Assembly: GCA_025361735.1 (NCBI GenBank)
Contig: JANYKD010000439.1
Location: forward strand, 1-64,000
Reading direction: 5' to 3'
Origin: Phycisphaerales bacterium
GTDB taxonomy: Bacteria > Planctomycetota > Phycisphaerae > Tepidisphaerales > Tepidisphaeraceae
DNA length: 64,000 nucleotides
Shown here: in pieces, positions 1-10,200 of the stretch
How the letters are laid out: every line of letters begins with the position of its first letter
Position numbering within the stretch: position 1 is the first letter of the stretch
Translations under genes and position numbers: made by a program
The notes under the pieces: model-generated
What the model saw: only the letters and a program-made list of their open reading frames with translations
Told to the model about the DNA's origin: nothing
The model's database searches: none

Positions 1-785
1 CATAGCACTGGAACCAGCTCGATTTTGCAAGTGAGACGGCGAATGGCGGCTTTGAGCGCCTGAGGCGAAATCGGTTTGTTTTCGATGACCATCTCGGCGA
101 TGGAATCGTCTTTGTTTGAGACTGCCTCGATTAACTCTTCCAAATATTGTTTGGCCGACTCTTTGAGATCTTCTGGGATTTCTTGGATGCTGTAATTGAG
201 GCCCACATCGTCGTTATCCTCGTAGATGATGGCCTTCTGATTAACGAGATCGATGACCCCTCTGAGGTAGTCTTCTTTGCCAATCGGAATGAAGACGGCA
301 TAGGCGTAAGCGCCAAGCTTTTTGCGCATCTCGCTGAGAGCATTTTCAAAATTGGCGCCAATTCGATCCATCTTATTGATGAAAGCGATGCGCGGGACCT
401 TGTATTTGGTGGCCTGGCGCCAGACGGTTTCGGACTGGGCCTCGACGCCTTCCTTGCCGTCGAAGACGGCCACGGCGCCGTCGAGCACGCGCATGGAGCG
501 TTCGACCTCGGCCGTGAAATCGACGTGCCCGGGGGTGTCGATGAGATTGATGGTGTAGCGCTCGCCGAAGCGGTCCCAGGGGCAGGTGGTGGCGGCGGAG
601 GAGATGGTGATGCCGCGCTTCTGCTCTTCGGGGTCGAAGTCCATGACGGCGGTGCCTTCATGGACCTCGCCCATCTTATGAATCTTGCCGGTGTAGTAGA
701 GCACGCGCTCGGAAACCGTGGTCTTGCCCGCGTCGATGTGGGCGGCGATACCGATGTTCCTGATCTTGGTCAAATCCCGTGGCAT
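1..785 (-). CDS. fusA: Elongation factor G, N-terminal part (gene runs off the left edge)
   Basis: EF-G is the GTPase that drives translocation on the ribosome. At least 261 residues are visible. They carry the G1 loop AHIDAGKTT (residues 15-23), G2 RGITI (58-62), G3 DTPGHVDF (83-90) and G4 NKMD (137-140), in the spacing of the family; the C-terminus lies outside the window. The ATG at 785 is preceded by AGAAGGA seven bases upstream. Upstream genes of the usual str operon (rpsL, rpsG) are not adjacent: the next gene is a divergent esterase, so fusA here has its own leader with a promoter and a terminator-like hairpin. EF-G has paralogues in many Planctomycetota, so this may be the housekeeping copy or a paralogue. 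Confidence 0.95.
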   Translation of the reverse strand, partial: MPRDLTKIRNIGIAAHIDAGKTTVSERVLYYTGKIHKMGEVHEGTAVMDFDPEEQKRGITISSAATTCPWDRFGERYTINLIDTPGHVDFTAEVERSMRVLDGAVAVFDGKEGVEAQSETVWRQATKYKVPRIAFINKMDRIGANFENALSEMRKKLGAYAYAVFIPIGKEDYLRGVIDLVNQKAIIYEDNDDVGLNYSIQEIPEDLKESAKQYLEELIEAVSNKDDSIAEMVIENKPISPQALKAAIRRLTCKIELVPVL

Positions 786-832
786 AAATCGTTCCTTCTA
801 TCCGTTAAATTCGTCGGCGATGATCTTGAGGT

Positions 833-861
833 AAAATGCAAAACCCGCACGGCCTGTGCGG
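833..861 (-). terminator. Terminator-like hairpin in the fusA leader
   Basis: Read on the minus strand, CCGCAC (861-856) and GTGCGG (850-845) form a 6-bp GC-rich stem with a five-base loop, followed by GTTTTGCATTTT. It lies about 48 bases before the fusA ATG and downstream of the leader promoter, so it could be an attenuator or the end of a small RNA. The stem is short and the T-tract is interrupted. Confidence 0.45.
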
Positions 862-1132
862 CAATCAGTCTTTTGCGACTGCCGTCCCGGAGTCTTCCGG
901 GAAATACTGGCCCCTGCGGGTCTGTCTCTCGCAATGATTTACGAGGCGTGCTTCGTAGTCGCTGGCGAAGCCCGGGGAGCGATGCTCCCTTCTACATGGT
1001 GGCTCACGCCGACCATGCAGGGCTGGGTCAGCATGAGCCGTTAACGCGGCTCGATCTTCACGGTCGCTCCTTTGTAGGAACAATCTCCAACAGGTCCGAA
1101 GTGGGGACTCGGCCCGGTCAGGGAAGGGAAAA

Positions 1133-1160
1133 ATTGTAGCGGCGGAGCCGATGGCGTCAA
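1133..1160 (-). promoter_or_regulatory. Sigma-70 promoter for the fusA leader
   Basis: On the minus strand the -35 box TTGACG (1160-1155) and -10 box TACAAT (1138-1133) are separated by 16 bases. Each matches consensus at five of six positions. Transcription would start near 1126 and run toward fusA. Confidence 0.6.
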
Positions 1161-1310
1161 GCGTAAATCGTGTGAATTTGGGACTAATTTGGTGGCGCAG
1201 GTGTATCGGCTGCGATGCCGGTACGCCGACGGGCATTCTCGGGGATCGCCGCGCGTTTGTCCGGCAGGCATGATTGCGGTATCACTGCCGCACAAAGGAG
1301 TTACGTGAAC

Positions 1311-2222
1311 ATGAGACTCACACGGAACCACTTGGCGGTGTTGCTGTTGCTGGCGGCATTCCCGGCCTTTGCGCAGCGCAGCGCGGCGAATCTCCCGCCG
1401 GGGGTCAAAGTCGAACGTGATATACCCTATGTCGCCAACGCCGGCCCGCGGCAGATGCTCGATCTATATCTGCCGGCGAAGGCGCCCGAGAAGCCTCTGC
1501 CCCTGATCATATGGATTCACGGCGGTGCCTGGAGCGCGGGGAGCAAGGATGGGTGTCCGTTCGTGTCGCTGGTCAACAAGGGATTTGCTGTCGCCAGCAT
1601 CAACTATCGGCTGTCGCAGATGGCGATCTGGCCGGCGCAGATCCAGGACTGCAAGGCGGCCGTGCGGTTTCTGCGTGCCAATGCCGCCAAATACAACCTG
1701 GATCCCGAGCATATTGGTGTTGGCGGAGGCTCGGCCGGCGGGCACCTTGTGGCCATGCTGGGCACGGCGGGGAAGGCGAAAGAACTCGAAGGTGATCTGG
1801 GCAACAATGGTGTTTCCAGCCGGGTGCAGGCCGTGTGCGATCTGTTTGGCCCGACAGATCTGCTGAAGATGGGCGAACAGGCCGGCCCGGACAGCGTCAT
1901 GAAACACGATGCGCCCAACTCGCCCGAGTCCAAGCTTATCGGCGGGCCGATTCAGGAAAACAAGGAGAAGGCGAAGACGGCCAATCCAATCACGTATGTC
2001 AGCAAAGACTCCGCGCCGTTCCTGATCCTGCACGGCGACAAGGATCCGCTCGTGCCGCTGGGCCAGAGCCAGTTGCTGGAGAAAGCACTGAAGGATGCCG
2101 GCGTGGAAGTGACGCTCAAGGTGATCGAAGGCGCCGGCCACGGCGGCCGGCAGTTCAGTACGCCGGAGGCGAACGATGCCATCGAGGCGTTCTTCAGCAA
2201 GCACCTCAAGCATGCGAAGTAG
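1311..2222 (+). CDS. Secreted alpha/beta-hydrolase esterase (BD-FAE / acetyl-esterase type)
   Basis: A 303-residue secreted hydrolase. Residues 1-21 form a Sec signal peptide ending AFA-Q. The fold is marked by the oxyanion motif HGG (70-72), the nucleophile elbow GGGSAGG with Ser141, the acid in HGDKDPLVP (Asp245) and the base in GAGHGG (His277). This pattern is typical of esterases that deacylate sugars or polysaccharides, so a role in plant or algal polysaccharide use is plausible but inferred. The start at 1311 places AAAGGAG ten bases upstream; an in-frame GTG at 1305 is a possible alternative. A longer reading from 1215 would put the signal peptide internal and is unlikely. Confidence 0.85.
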   Translation: MRLTRNHLAVLLLLAAFPAFAQRSAANLPPGVKVERDIPYVANAGPRQMLDLYLPAKAPEKPLPLIIWIHGGAWSAGSKDGCPFVSLVNKGFAVASINYRLSQMAIWPAQIQDCKAAVRFLRANAAKYNLDPEHIGVGGGSAGGHLVAMLGTAGKAKELEGDLGNNGVSSRVQAVCDLFGPTDLLKMGEQAGPDSVMKHDAPNSPESKLIGGPIQENKEKAKTANPITYVSKDSAPFLILHGDKDPLVPLGQSQLLEKALKDAGVEVTLKVIEGAGHGGRQFSTPEANDAIEAFFSKHLKHAK

Positions 2223-2250
2223 GCTACGCACGACGCCGATGGGCGGCGAG

Positions 2251-3603
2251 TCACCGTTGGCGTGTCGTCGGCTTGCGCTCGGGCTGAATTGGCACGTTTT
2301 TGAGCACGATCTCGCCGTCCCAGACTTCGGTCAGGTCGAGAGTTCTTTCCGCCGGTGCCCGGCTGGCCCGCAGGATCACGTCGCAGGTATCCTCGAATTC
2401 CGCGGCCTTGGCATCAACACCGAACCACTGTTGCTTTGGCGATGACGCGGCCGCCAGTTCGCCGGCTTTCCACTCGCGGTCGCCGCGGCGGAGGATGATC
2501 TCGAATGCCACCGGCACTGGCGAAGACTGCACGGCGATCCCGCCACCGACGGCGTTTCCGGGCAGGTGCAGCAGGCGGGGAAGGATCGACTTGGCTACCC
2601 GTTCCTTGAGTTCCGGCTGGGCTCGCAGCGTTACGGTCGGTTCTGCGACGATCTCGAATTCCGGGTGAAAGTCGTGGTGGCCGAAGGCGATGGAGGGCAT
2701 CGGGTCGGCGAAGTCTTTGGGGGCCTTGTCGTAGACCCACTGGTCCAGCGACCAGTTGAGCGTATGCCGGCCGGTCGCAAGCTTGATCAAGGCCGGGTCG
2801 TTGGAGGGAATGACCGACGCGTGCGTGTTTTGGGTGATGTCGAGCATCGCCATGTCCAGACCACGGCCTGCATAGTCATCGCTTACGAAGCCGCCGATAT
2901 TCGCTGCAGTTCCTCTGCGCTTCACAAATGCTGTTCCGCGCTTGCCCACTCGGGCCGTAAAGTCGCGTGCTATCGGCAGCGGCGCGCCTTGTCGTATCTG
3001 CGGCCGCACCCGGAACACGATCTGCGGGGCCTGCTTGATGTAGAGACTCCATTGGTCCGGCGAGATCTGCCCCTGCGAGTGTGCGAGTTCGACGATATCG
3101 CCCCAGGCCGGCACCCAGGGCTTTTTGACATCGGCCTGAGCCCGGAGCGCACGATCGAGCACGGCTTTGAGCGTGCCGGCCGGCATGGCCTTTGCGGAAA
3201 CGCGGCGGAAGAGTTCCGCGAGCGCCGCATCCCGCACCTGAACATCCTTGCCCGCAGTTTCCCGCAGCAGCAGCCAAACCGGCTTGTACTGATTGACGTC
3301 GATGCCTCTGACCGAAACGTATGTCACCAGAGCGAGCCAGCTCAGGCAGAGCAGGAGCACGACCGCGCTGGAGCCCACCAGCCACTTGCGACGGGTGCGA
3401 TGGCCGATCTTCGTCGACCGAGCCTGGCGCACATCGGTGCCGCATTCCGAGCAGTTTTTCACCCCGTCGGGCATGCCAGTCAGGTCATAGCCGCACATGC
3501 GACAGAGCACATGATCGTCAACTCGCCTTCCGCGCAAACCCACACCGAGCAGGACAAGCCCGCCGATGAATCCGAGTGCGGCCAAGACGGCGCTGAGAAA
3601 CAC
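2251..3603 (-). CDS. Zinc-ribbon, two-TM membrane protein of unknown function
   Basis: A 450-residue protein with a hydrophobic N-terminal segment (about residues 1-20), then a zinc ribbon with two cysteine pairs (CxMC...CxEC), then a second membrane segment, then about 330 residues with no motif I recognise. The ribbon plus membrane layout is common in planctomycete proteins. The GTG at 3603 is chosen because GGAGG lies five bases upstream and it leaves a 55-bp gap to the gene above; a longer reading from 3765 would run 107 bp into that gene and has no better ribosome site. It probably sits at the end of a minus-strand unit with the glycoside hydrolase. Confidence 0.6.
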   Translation of the reverse strand: MFLSAVLAALGFIGGLVLLGVGLRGRRVDDHVLCRMCGYDLTGMPDGVKNCSECGTDVRQARSTKIGHRTRRKWLVGSSAVVLLLCLSWLALVTYVSVRGIDVNQYKPVWLLLRETAGKDVQVRDAALAELFRRVSAKAMPAGTLKAVLDRALRAQADVKKPWVPAWGDIVELAHSQGQISPDQWSLYIKQAPQIVFRVRPQIRQGAPLPIARDFTARVGKRGTAFVKRRGTAANIGGFVSDDYAGRGLDMAMLDITQNTHASVIPSNDPALIKLATGRHTLNWSLDQWVYDKAPKDFADPMPSIAFGHHDFHPEFEIVAEPTVTLRAQPELKERVAKSILPRLLHLPGNAVGGGIAVQSSPVPVAFEIILRRGDREWKAGELAAASSPKQQWFGVDAKAAEFEDTCDVILRASRAPAERTLDLTEVWDGEIVLKNVPIQPERKPTTRQR

Positions 3604-3658
3604 GGCATCCTCCGGGACACCCTCCTCTATTTGTGAAACGCGCAAACGCGACGAGCGT

Positions 3659-6427
3659 TTATATCGCCTCGACGAACACGGCTGTCCGCCCCTTCGCCGG
3701 AATGGTGATACTGACCGTTGCTTTGTGGTCGGGGCTGATACTGACGTTTTGGCGCGGGCCGTCACCGATGCGGATCATCGCGGCATCGCTCAGGCCGGTG
3801 TAGTAGAGCGGCAGCGCGATCGTGCGGGTGATTTCCTTATCGAGCGGGTTGTAGATCATCGCCAGGCCACGGGTTTTGAGGGCCGGGTTCACATGCAGCC
3901 AACCATCCCAATCGCGGCCGTCGGGGCGGCGCAGGTGGATGATGTCGCTATCGAGAATGGCGCGGTTTTGCTTGTAGAAATCGACCCAGCGTTTGACGAC
4001 GGCGCGAGTCTCCGGCGTGTCGTAAAGGCGTGGGCCGCGATAGCAGGCCTGCACCCCGGCGCCGAAGAGGTTGGCCAGGCGGGTTTCGTAATGGGCCAGA
4101 TGATCTTTGAGCGGCTCGATGGTGGCGGCCGCTCCGCCGCCGTGATACTGCGTGAGCGGGACGAACATCCAGCCCATGCTAGGGGTCTTCTCCCACGTGC
4201 CGTCGAAGATGTTCTGGCGTTCGATGATCTCCTGATACTCGCGCGGCAGCGACCAGTTGGTTTCGCGGTAGCCCATGCCGGTCTTGTTGCCACCGGAGAG
4301 GAAGTACCAGTCGGGGATGTTCAGGTAGACGCCGTTGGCGCGGCACCATTTGTAGAAGTCGGTGATGGCCCGCCACTGGACCCATTGCGAATCATCGAGT
4401 CCCCGGTGGAACGGGTGCTTCACCGAGGCGCAGGTGTCGCCGGGATAGGAACCATCGTGCTCGAGCACACCCAGGCCGGCGAAGTTCGTGAAGTCCTGGA
4501 GTTGTGCCAGGTAGTCGACTCCCCATTTCGCGCCGAGGCATGGCATGACACCGAAGCGGGCGTTGCCGACCGTGTTGTCGTCGGGCGTACCCGCGCCGCG
4601 GCTGGCCAGGAGCGAGTAACCGCCCAGGGTGAGGCCCCTGGCCCGGGCGTAGTCGGTCAGTTCCTTGATCCGCGCCTGGTACTTCTTGTCGCGGCTCTCA
4701 AAGTCAAAGCCGCTGCCGAACGTCATGATCATCATCTCGAAACCGACGTCCGCGCATTGATCGGCGGCGAGTTTCACAGCGTCCGGCGCTGCGCTGCGGA
4801 CATGCATGAGCACGGGATTCTCCGTGACCCAGGGGGCGATCGTGCGGTAGAGCCGCCGGGCAGCCAGGCCCATGCGCTCGCGATCGGTGGAATCGTGAAT
4901 CAGTTCGAACGTGCGGAACGTCTCCAGGCCGGCGCCGGGGGCGACGATCTGATCAGGGCCAATCGGCGGCCGGCATTCAAGCAGGCAGGGGGTCTTGAGG
5001 TCGTAGTTAACCTGCGTTTTGTATTGCGGATCGGGCATCCAGTAGACGGCCGGACCCGCGCCTTTGACACTCATGCAGCCGAACGCGTAGTCGGTTTCAA
5101 CGTGGATGTTGGGCAGTGCCCAGCGGGGGTTGCTGTCGACAACGGCCTCGTCTTCAACGGCCGCCAGGATTTCACTGACGAACGAATTGAGACGGATGGG
5201 CTTGTCGGTGTGGTTGCGGATGACCACCCATTTGCTGAGCAGGGGGATGCCATCGAAGATCTCGTAGTGGACCTCGGCCGTTACCGTGCCGACTTGCCGG
5301 GTGGTGGTGGCCGGTGCGTCCACTTCGCCAAGGATGCTGAACTCGGAGACGCGGCATCGCTCGAGTTTGCCCGGGTCGCCGTTGAAGTCGGCCGGGCCGC
5401 CATCGCGGTCGGTCTTGCCGATGCGGATGGCCCTGGGCGTGCCACGGGCGGCGGCTTCGCCGATTTTGTCCCATTTTTTTCCGTCGCGGGAAGCGTCGCA
5501 AATAACACGCCCCGTGGCGAGCGTCATACGCAGAGTGCACGGCTTGCCGCCTTCGATTTTGCCCGTTTCGCTCTCGCTGCCGCTGGCGAAGATCCCGAAA
5601 GTGCCCTTGCCGGGTCGCAGGTTGAACTTCACGACGTGGTCGGCGAAAACCAGTGCCATGCCCGGACCCCAGCTGGCGCTCTGGTCGGTGCCGGGGTCGA
5701 TGACGCATTGCACCGCAATGGCGCCGGCCGGCCAGGCACGCTCGGCAAACGCGGCCGTATTCTCATAGGCCATGATCTCGCCAACTTTGCCTTCGTTATG
5801 GAAGCTCGTGCGCTCGTGACGTTTGCTGACATGCACTTTCCAGTCGGGCGAGAGTCTCTCGAAATTGTCGGCCAGCAGTACCTTTGTTGGCCGGTCGAGT
5901 TGGCCGAAGCCTCGCGGGGCCGAAAACTCCAGCGTGAGCGACACGCCCGGCGGCGGCCAGGGCAAGTCCTGCGACATCCACTCCGGGTGCTTCTTCCAGG
6001 GGAATCGCGCTTCGGTCTTGCCGGTCTTGAGCGTGACAAACTGAAATGCGTCGTGGTCGGCCTCCAGTTTGTCGATCCAGGCGGCGTCGAGGTAGTTGTG
6101 GATTGGCTGGCCGACCAGGCCGCCGACGTCGTAGCGGATTCCATCAATCACGAGCCGAGCCTCAGGTCGAACCGAGCGCAGCAGCGACGCGTCGGTCATG
6201 AGGTTGTCGAGGGCGACCGTGGCGGCGTTGGGCGTCAGGCGGAAGGCACGCCGAACCAGGCCGTTGTTCAGCACGACCTCTCGCCCATCTTCGCTGCGGT
6301 TGACCTTGGCGACATAGGGCGCAGGGTTGAGGAGCCAGTCGGGTTTGGCCGTGTCGGCGTGTACAAGAACGCCAAGGACGTTGACGGCCAGCAGAGCAAA
6401 AAGGGCGTGGCGTTGTGGCGTATCCAT
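3659..6427 (-). CDS. Large secreted glycoside hydrolase (alpha-galactosidase / clan GH-D-like TIM barrel)
   Basis: A 922-residue secreted protein. Residues 1-24 look like a signal peptide. The N-terminal part is beta-rich; about residues 190-365 resemble a LamG/concanavalin-type insert (FERLSPDWK to the SILGEV stretch). About 430-760 look like a TIM barrel with an acidic motif LEHDGS near 656, reminiscent of the catalytic Asp of GH27/GH36-like enzymes, and the C-terminal 100 residues form a beta domain. I cannot fix the GH family or substrate from the sequence alone. It is followed by the zinc-ribbon gene and preceded by a small secreted protein on the same strand with a 53-bp gap, which suggests one transcription unit. 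Confidence 0.65.
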   Translation of the reverse strand: MDTPQRHALFALLAVNVLGVLVHADTAKPDWLLNPAPYVAKVNRSEDGREVVLNNGLVRRAFRLTPNAATVALDNLMTDASLLRSVRPEARLVIDGIRYDVGGLVGQPIHNYLDAAWIDKLEADHDAFQFVTLKTGKTEARFPWKKHPEWMSQDLPWPPPGVSLTLEFSAPRGFGQLDRPTKVLLADNFERLSPDWKVHVSKRHERTSFHNEGKVGEIMAYENTAAFAERAWPAGAIAVQCVIDPGTDQSASWGPGMALVFADHVVKFNLRPGKGTFGIFASGSESETGKIEGGKPCTLRMTLATGRVICDASRDGKKWDKIGEAAARGTPRAIRIGKTDRDGGPADFNGDPGKLERCRVSEFSILGEVDAPATTTRQVGTVTAEVHYEIFDGIPLLSKWVVIRNHTDKPIRLNSFVSEILAAVEDEAVVDSNPRWALPNIHVETDYAFGCMSVKGAGPAVYWMPDPQYKTQVNYDLKTPCLLECRPPIGPDQIVAPGAGLETFRTFELIHDSTDRERMGLAARRLYRTIAPWVTENPVLMHVRSAAPDAVKLAADQCADVGFEMMIMTFGSGFDFESRDKKYQARIKELTDYARARGLTLGGYSLLASRGAGTPDDNTVGNARFGVMPCLGAKWGVDYLAQLQDFTNFAGLGVLEHDGSYPGDTCASVKHPFHRGLDDSQWVQWRAITDFYKWCRANGVYLNIPDWYFLSGGNKTGMGYRETNWSLPREYQEIIERQNIFDGTWEKTPSMGWMFVPLTQYHGGGAAATIEPLKDHLAHYETRLANLFGAGVQACYRGPRLYDTPETRAVVKRWVDFYKQNRAILDSDIIHLRRPDGRDWDGWLHVNPALKTRGLAMIYNPLDKEITRTIALPLYYTGLSDAAMIRIGDGPRQNVSISPDHKATVSITIPAKGRTAVFVEAI

Positions 6428-6480
6428 CGCCGCATCGTCGCAGGCCGGGCAGTGGCAGGCAAGTGGAATCGTTCAATCAC

Positions 6481-7086
6481 TCACTCGGCGCCGCCAACCT
6501 CAAATGATGCCTCGTACTTGCCGGCGATGGTCAGGGTGACAGTCGCCGTTTCGTCCTTCACGATGGCGGAGATGTCGATGGGCAGATCGCCGGGCACGGC
6601 GGCAGCGTTCTCCTTGATTGGCAGTGTCAGTAGTGGCTTCTTCTCTTTGCCGATGACGAGCAATTCGAGCTTGCCACCGGCATTCTTCTGTACAGCCAGG
6701 ACACATCGTGCGGTCGTCCGCGGGTTGTCGGCCGGACCGACGGTCAGCATGCGCAGTTCTTCATGCTTCACGGGCTGGCCGTCGCGCAAGGGGACGATCT
6801 TGTGGAGCCAGAGCTGACCGATGGCTACGGGTTCCTTGCCTGCCTTGGCAAGCGTGTCGGCCGAGAGCCTGGTTTCGGGCATGACCAGCCCGCCGTGTTC
6901 CTCCCGGGCGACCGCAACGGATCGCTTGATGTCGGGGTCGGTGGGGATCGGGGTATCGAGCAACTGCTTGAGGTCGACGCTGAGTTGGCAGGCGATCTTG
7001 AGGCACTGTTCTCGCGGCACGCGATCCTGGGCACGAGCCATCGTGCAGGTGCAAACGAGCAGGGCGATGACGATGAATTTGGTCAT
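6481..7086 (-). CDS. Small secreted protein of unknown function
   Basis: A 201-residue protein with a signal peptide (residues 1-19, cleavage after ARA). The rest mixes a helical N-terminal half with a beta-rich C-terminal half ending in GKYEASFEVGGAE. I recognise no family. The ATG at 7086 is chosen because it begins the signal peptide and has AAGGA seven bases upstream; a start at 7185 would add 33 uncharacteristic residues. It precedes the glycoside hydrolase on the same strand and may be co-expressed with it. Confidence 0.6.
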   Translation of the reverse strand: MTKFIVIALLVCTCTMARAQDRVPREQCLKIACQLSVDLKQLLDTPIPTDPDIKRSVAVAREEHGGLVMPETRLSADTLAKAGKEPVAIGQLWLHKIVPLRDGQPVKHEELRMLTVGPADNPRTTARCVLAVQKNAGGKLELLVIGKEKKPLLTLPIKENAAAVPGDLPIDISAIVKDETATVTLTIAGKYEASFEVGGAE

Positions 7087-7215
7087 GACGGTTTCCTTGT
7101 GAGATGACACCGTTATTCTGCCATGTCCGTGCGGGAAAGCCAGCGGCGTCACGATGGGATCGCGGGCGTCTCCACCGGCTCCCAAAGGCGGCCGAGGCCG
7201 GCCGCGCTCCCAGCA

Positions 7216-10200
7216 TCAGGACAGCAACAATTCAAGGTCGTCTCGTTGCAGGCCGCGGATGACGCTGTTGTCGGCCGTGATGATCGCATCGGCCAGTTGC
7301 CGCTTGGTTTGCTGCAGGGCGAGCACCTTTTCTTCGACGGTGTCCTTGGCGATGAGCCGGCAGGCGAAAACCTGTCGCGTCTGACCGATGCGGTGGGCGC
7401 GGTCGATGGCCTGGGTTTCGACCGCGGGGTTCCACCACGGGTCGAGCAGATAGACATAGTCGGCGGCCGTCAGGTTCAGGCCCAGGCCGCCGGCCTTGAG
7501 GCTGATGAGGAACAGGCTGCACTTGGGGTCGTTCTGGAACCGTTCGACACGCGCTTCGCGGTCGCGGGTTTTTCCGTCGAGGTATTCGTAGACCACGCCC
7601 TCGCGGTCCAGAGCCGTGCGGACAATGGAGAGCATCGAGGTGAACTGCGAGAAGACCAGGGCCTTGTGGCCTTCCTCGATGATTTCTCCAAGGCGGGGAA
7701 TGAGCATGTCCAGCTTGGCGCTGCTCTCGGGGAGCCGGGCGGCGTCGATGAGCCCGGGATGCAGCGCGGCCTGGCGCAGACGCAACAGCGCTTCGAGAAC
7801 CTGCATCTTGGATTTGGCCAATCCGTCGCGATCGATGGCACTGAGAATCGACCGGCGGTAGTAGTCACGCAGGTCGTTGTAGAGTTTTCGTTGTTCGGTG
7901 TCGAGCTCGCAGTAGATCGTCTGCTCGAGCTTCTGCGGCAGATCGGATGCGACCTGTTCCTTCGTGCGGCGAAGGATGAACGGCCGCAGGGCGCGCGAGA
8001 GAATTGTGCGGGCTTCCTCGTCGGGCGTACGCATGCTGCCGCCGTTGCCGAAGATCGAGGCGACGCCGAGCATGCCGGGGTTGAGGAAATCGAACAGCGA
8101 CCAGAGGTCACCCAGGTGGTTTTGCACGGGCGTGCCCGAGAGCGCCAGGCGGTGTTTGCCCTGGACCAGCCGCACGGCCTTGGCCGATTCTGAGGCCGGA
8201 TTCTTCACGGATTGCGCTTCGTCCAGGACCACGTAGTCGAACTCGACATCCTTGAGAAACACCGCGTCGCGGCGCAGCGTGCCGTAGGTTGTCAGGACCA
8301 GGTCATATTCCGTCAGGTGGTCTCCTGAGCGGATGCGGTCGATACCGGTGTGATCGAGAATTCGCAGCTCCGGGGTGAACTTCGTTGCTTCCTGCCGCCA
8401 GTTGAAGACCAGGCTCTTGGGCACGACGACCAGCGTGGGGCCGATCGCGCCGGCTTTTTCGATTCGTTCGCGGCGGCGTTGTTCGATGAGGGCCAGCACC
8501 TGCACCGTCTTGCCCAGGCCCATGTCATCAGCCAGGCATCCGCCAAAACCGAAGCGCCGCAGGAACTCAAACCAGCCGAGTCCTTCCTTCTGATAGGGCC
8601 GGAGTTCACCGATGAAGGTGTCGGGCGGGTCTTGCGGGCGGATGCCTTCAAACCGCCGGAGCTGCTGGCGCATGCGGTCGAAGGTTTCGTCCACGCGCAC
8701 GTCCGACTGGGCCGCCAGCAGGGCGTCGAGCAGCCCGATCTGGGCGTGGGAGAACTTAAGCGTGTCTCCATCCTGTTTCGCCATCGTCGCCAGCACGCTG
8801 TTGCGGGCGAGCCACTGATGGGGAAGCATGCCAACCGTGCCGTCGTCGAGCACGATTGAGGTTTCGCCACGGCGCATCGCGGTCACGAGGTCTTTGAGCG
8901 TTGCGTGGCGGCCGTCGCCGAAATCCACCTCGCCGCGAAGTTCGAACCAGTCGATGCCCGACGCCACGCTGAGGCGCAACCGCTCGGGTCGTCGCATCAG
9001 CTGGCCGTGCGCCTCGACCAGCCAGCCGGCCTCAAGCAGTGCATGCACGACGCGGGAGAGATGCCGCTGGTTGAACCAGAATTCCGACTCGTTCGCCGCT
9101 CCGGCCGCATCGCGAAGACCGATCCGCCTGAGCATGTCGGCGGCGGCTCTTTCAACCGCGGCATCGCGGACGATCAGTGTCTTCTTTCCCGCGACAAGGA
9201 CCGGCCGGGAGGGATCGTCGGCCGGATGCAGCGTGACGCCACCGTAGTCGAACAGCAGTTCGGCGCGCAGCCGCTCGGGGCGGAGTTCGTCGGGCCGCGG
9301 CGTACGTACGCGGAGCTTTGGCCGGGGAGACTGGCGGATGGTCTGCAGTGCCAGTTCGGCCGGCAGATCAAGGTGCGGCAGCGAAGGCAGCTCGAAGAGT
9401 TCCCTGAGCAGTTCGTCGGCCTGTGCCACCGGCACGGAGATGGCGCGTCCCTGGCGCAACAGAGGCACCCAGCGATGAGCGTTGGGGTCGTCGACGAGAG
9501 CGGCGCGATCGGAGAAGAAGACGATACCCCCGGCCAGCACGGCCAGCGTTCGCGAGAGCGGGACACGTTCATCCTCGCGTCTGAGAACACCGGTCAGGAT
9601 ATATTGCTGTGTCGACTCCTCCAGGCGTCCTTCAAGCCACAGTTCGTACGGCTCTTCATCCCAGCGCATGGGGACGAGTTCGTCGCTCTCGATATCGCCC
9701 CGCAACACGGTGCGGTGCGTGCCGCAGATCGAGTGAAGGACCAGGAGACGCATGGTACTGGCAATTTCAAATGCGGGGTCGTATTGCGCGCCACCTCGTT
9801 GGTTGAGACCTCGCAGCAGGGCGAGAATGCGCTGATCCTCACCGGGCGGCAGATCGGCCGGCAAGGGGAAGGAGATCCCGCGCGTGCGCGGTTTGGACCA
9901 CTCGCCGTTGGCGCGCAGGTCGCGGCAGGCGAGGCGAATGACGAGTGTCGCGTGCTCGATGCTCGCGGGTAGGTCCACGACGTACAGGAGCTGTCGATCC
10001 ACCGGCCACGGATCCGTCGGGGCGTCCGGTGATGCCACGCCAGTCTGCTTGAGTTTGGCCAGTTGCCGCTTCCAGTTGGGCTGGGCTGGCTCATGGCGGA
10101 CCACGGGGCGACGATCGTCATCGCCGGCGCGGCGCAGTTCGCCGGTCGCCGAGAGCCACATGGCCTGTCGGTCACGCCGGCGCGGAAGCGTCTCGTACGA

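Larger units (their letters stand above)
786..1310. other. Intergenic region: fusA leader and divergent esterase upstream region
   Basis: No convincing protein gene lies in these 525 bases. On the minus strand it holds a good sigma-70 promoter (1133-1160), a transcribed leader of about 265 nt and a terminator-like hairpin (833-861) before fusA. Within the leader there is an SD-like AAAGGAG followed five bases later by a six-codon ORF (GTG AAG ATC GAG CCG CGT TAA, minus strand around 1041-1061), which could be a leader peptide. On the plus strand the last 20 bases carry the esterase ribosome binding site AAAGGAG (1294-1300). Confidence 0.6.

Noticed and set aside
862-1126. The fusA leader as 6S RNA, SRP RNA, tmRNA or RNase P RNA
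   Set aside because: A short GGGCC-AGTCCCC-like stretch recalls 6S RNA, but the ends do not pair and none of the hallmark motifs of the other RNAs are present.
2251-3765. Longer start (3765) for the zinc-ribbon protein
   Set aside because: It would overlap the glycoside hydrolase gene by 107 bp and add a low-complexity basic stretch; GTG at 3603 has GGAGG at the right distance.
3566-6817. 1083-codon open frame on the plus strand opposite the glycoside hydrolase
   Set aside because: It is antisense to a gene with a signal peptide and domain motifs, has no ribosome site, and its residue composition (runs of Val, Gly, Arg) is typical of shadow frames in GC-rich DNA.
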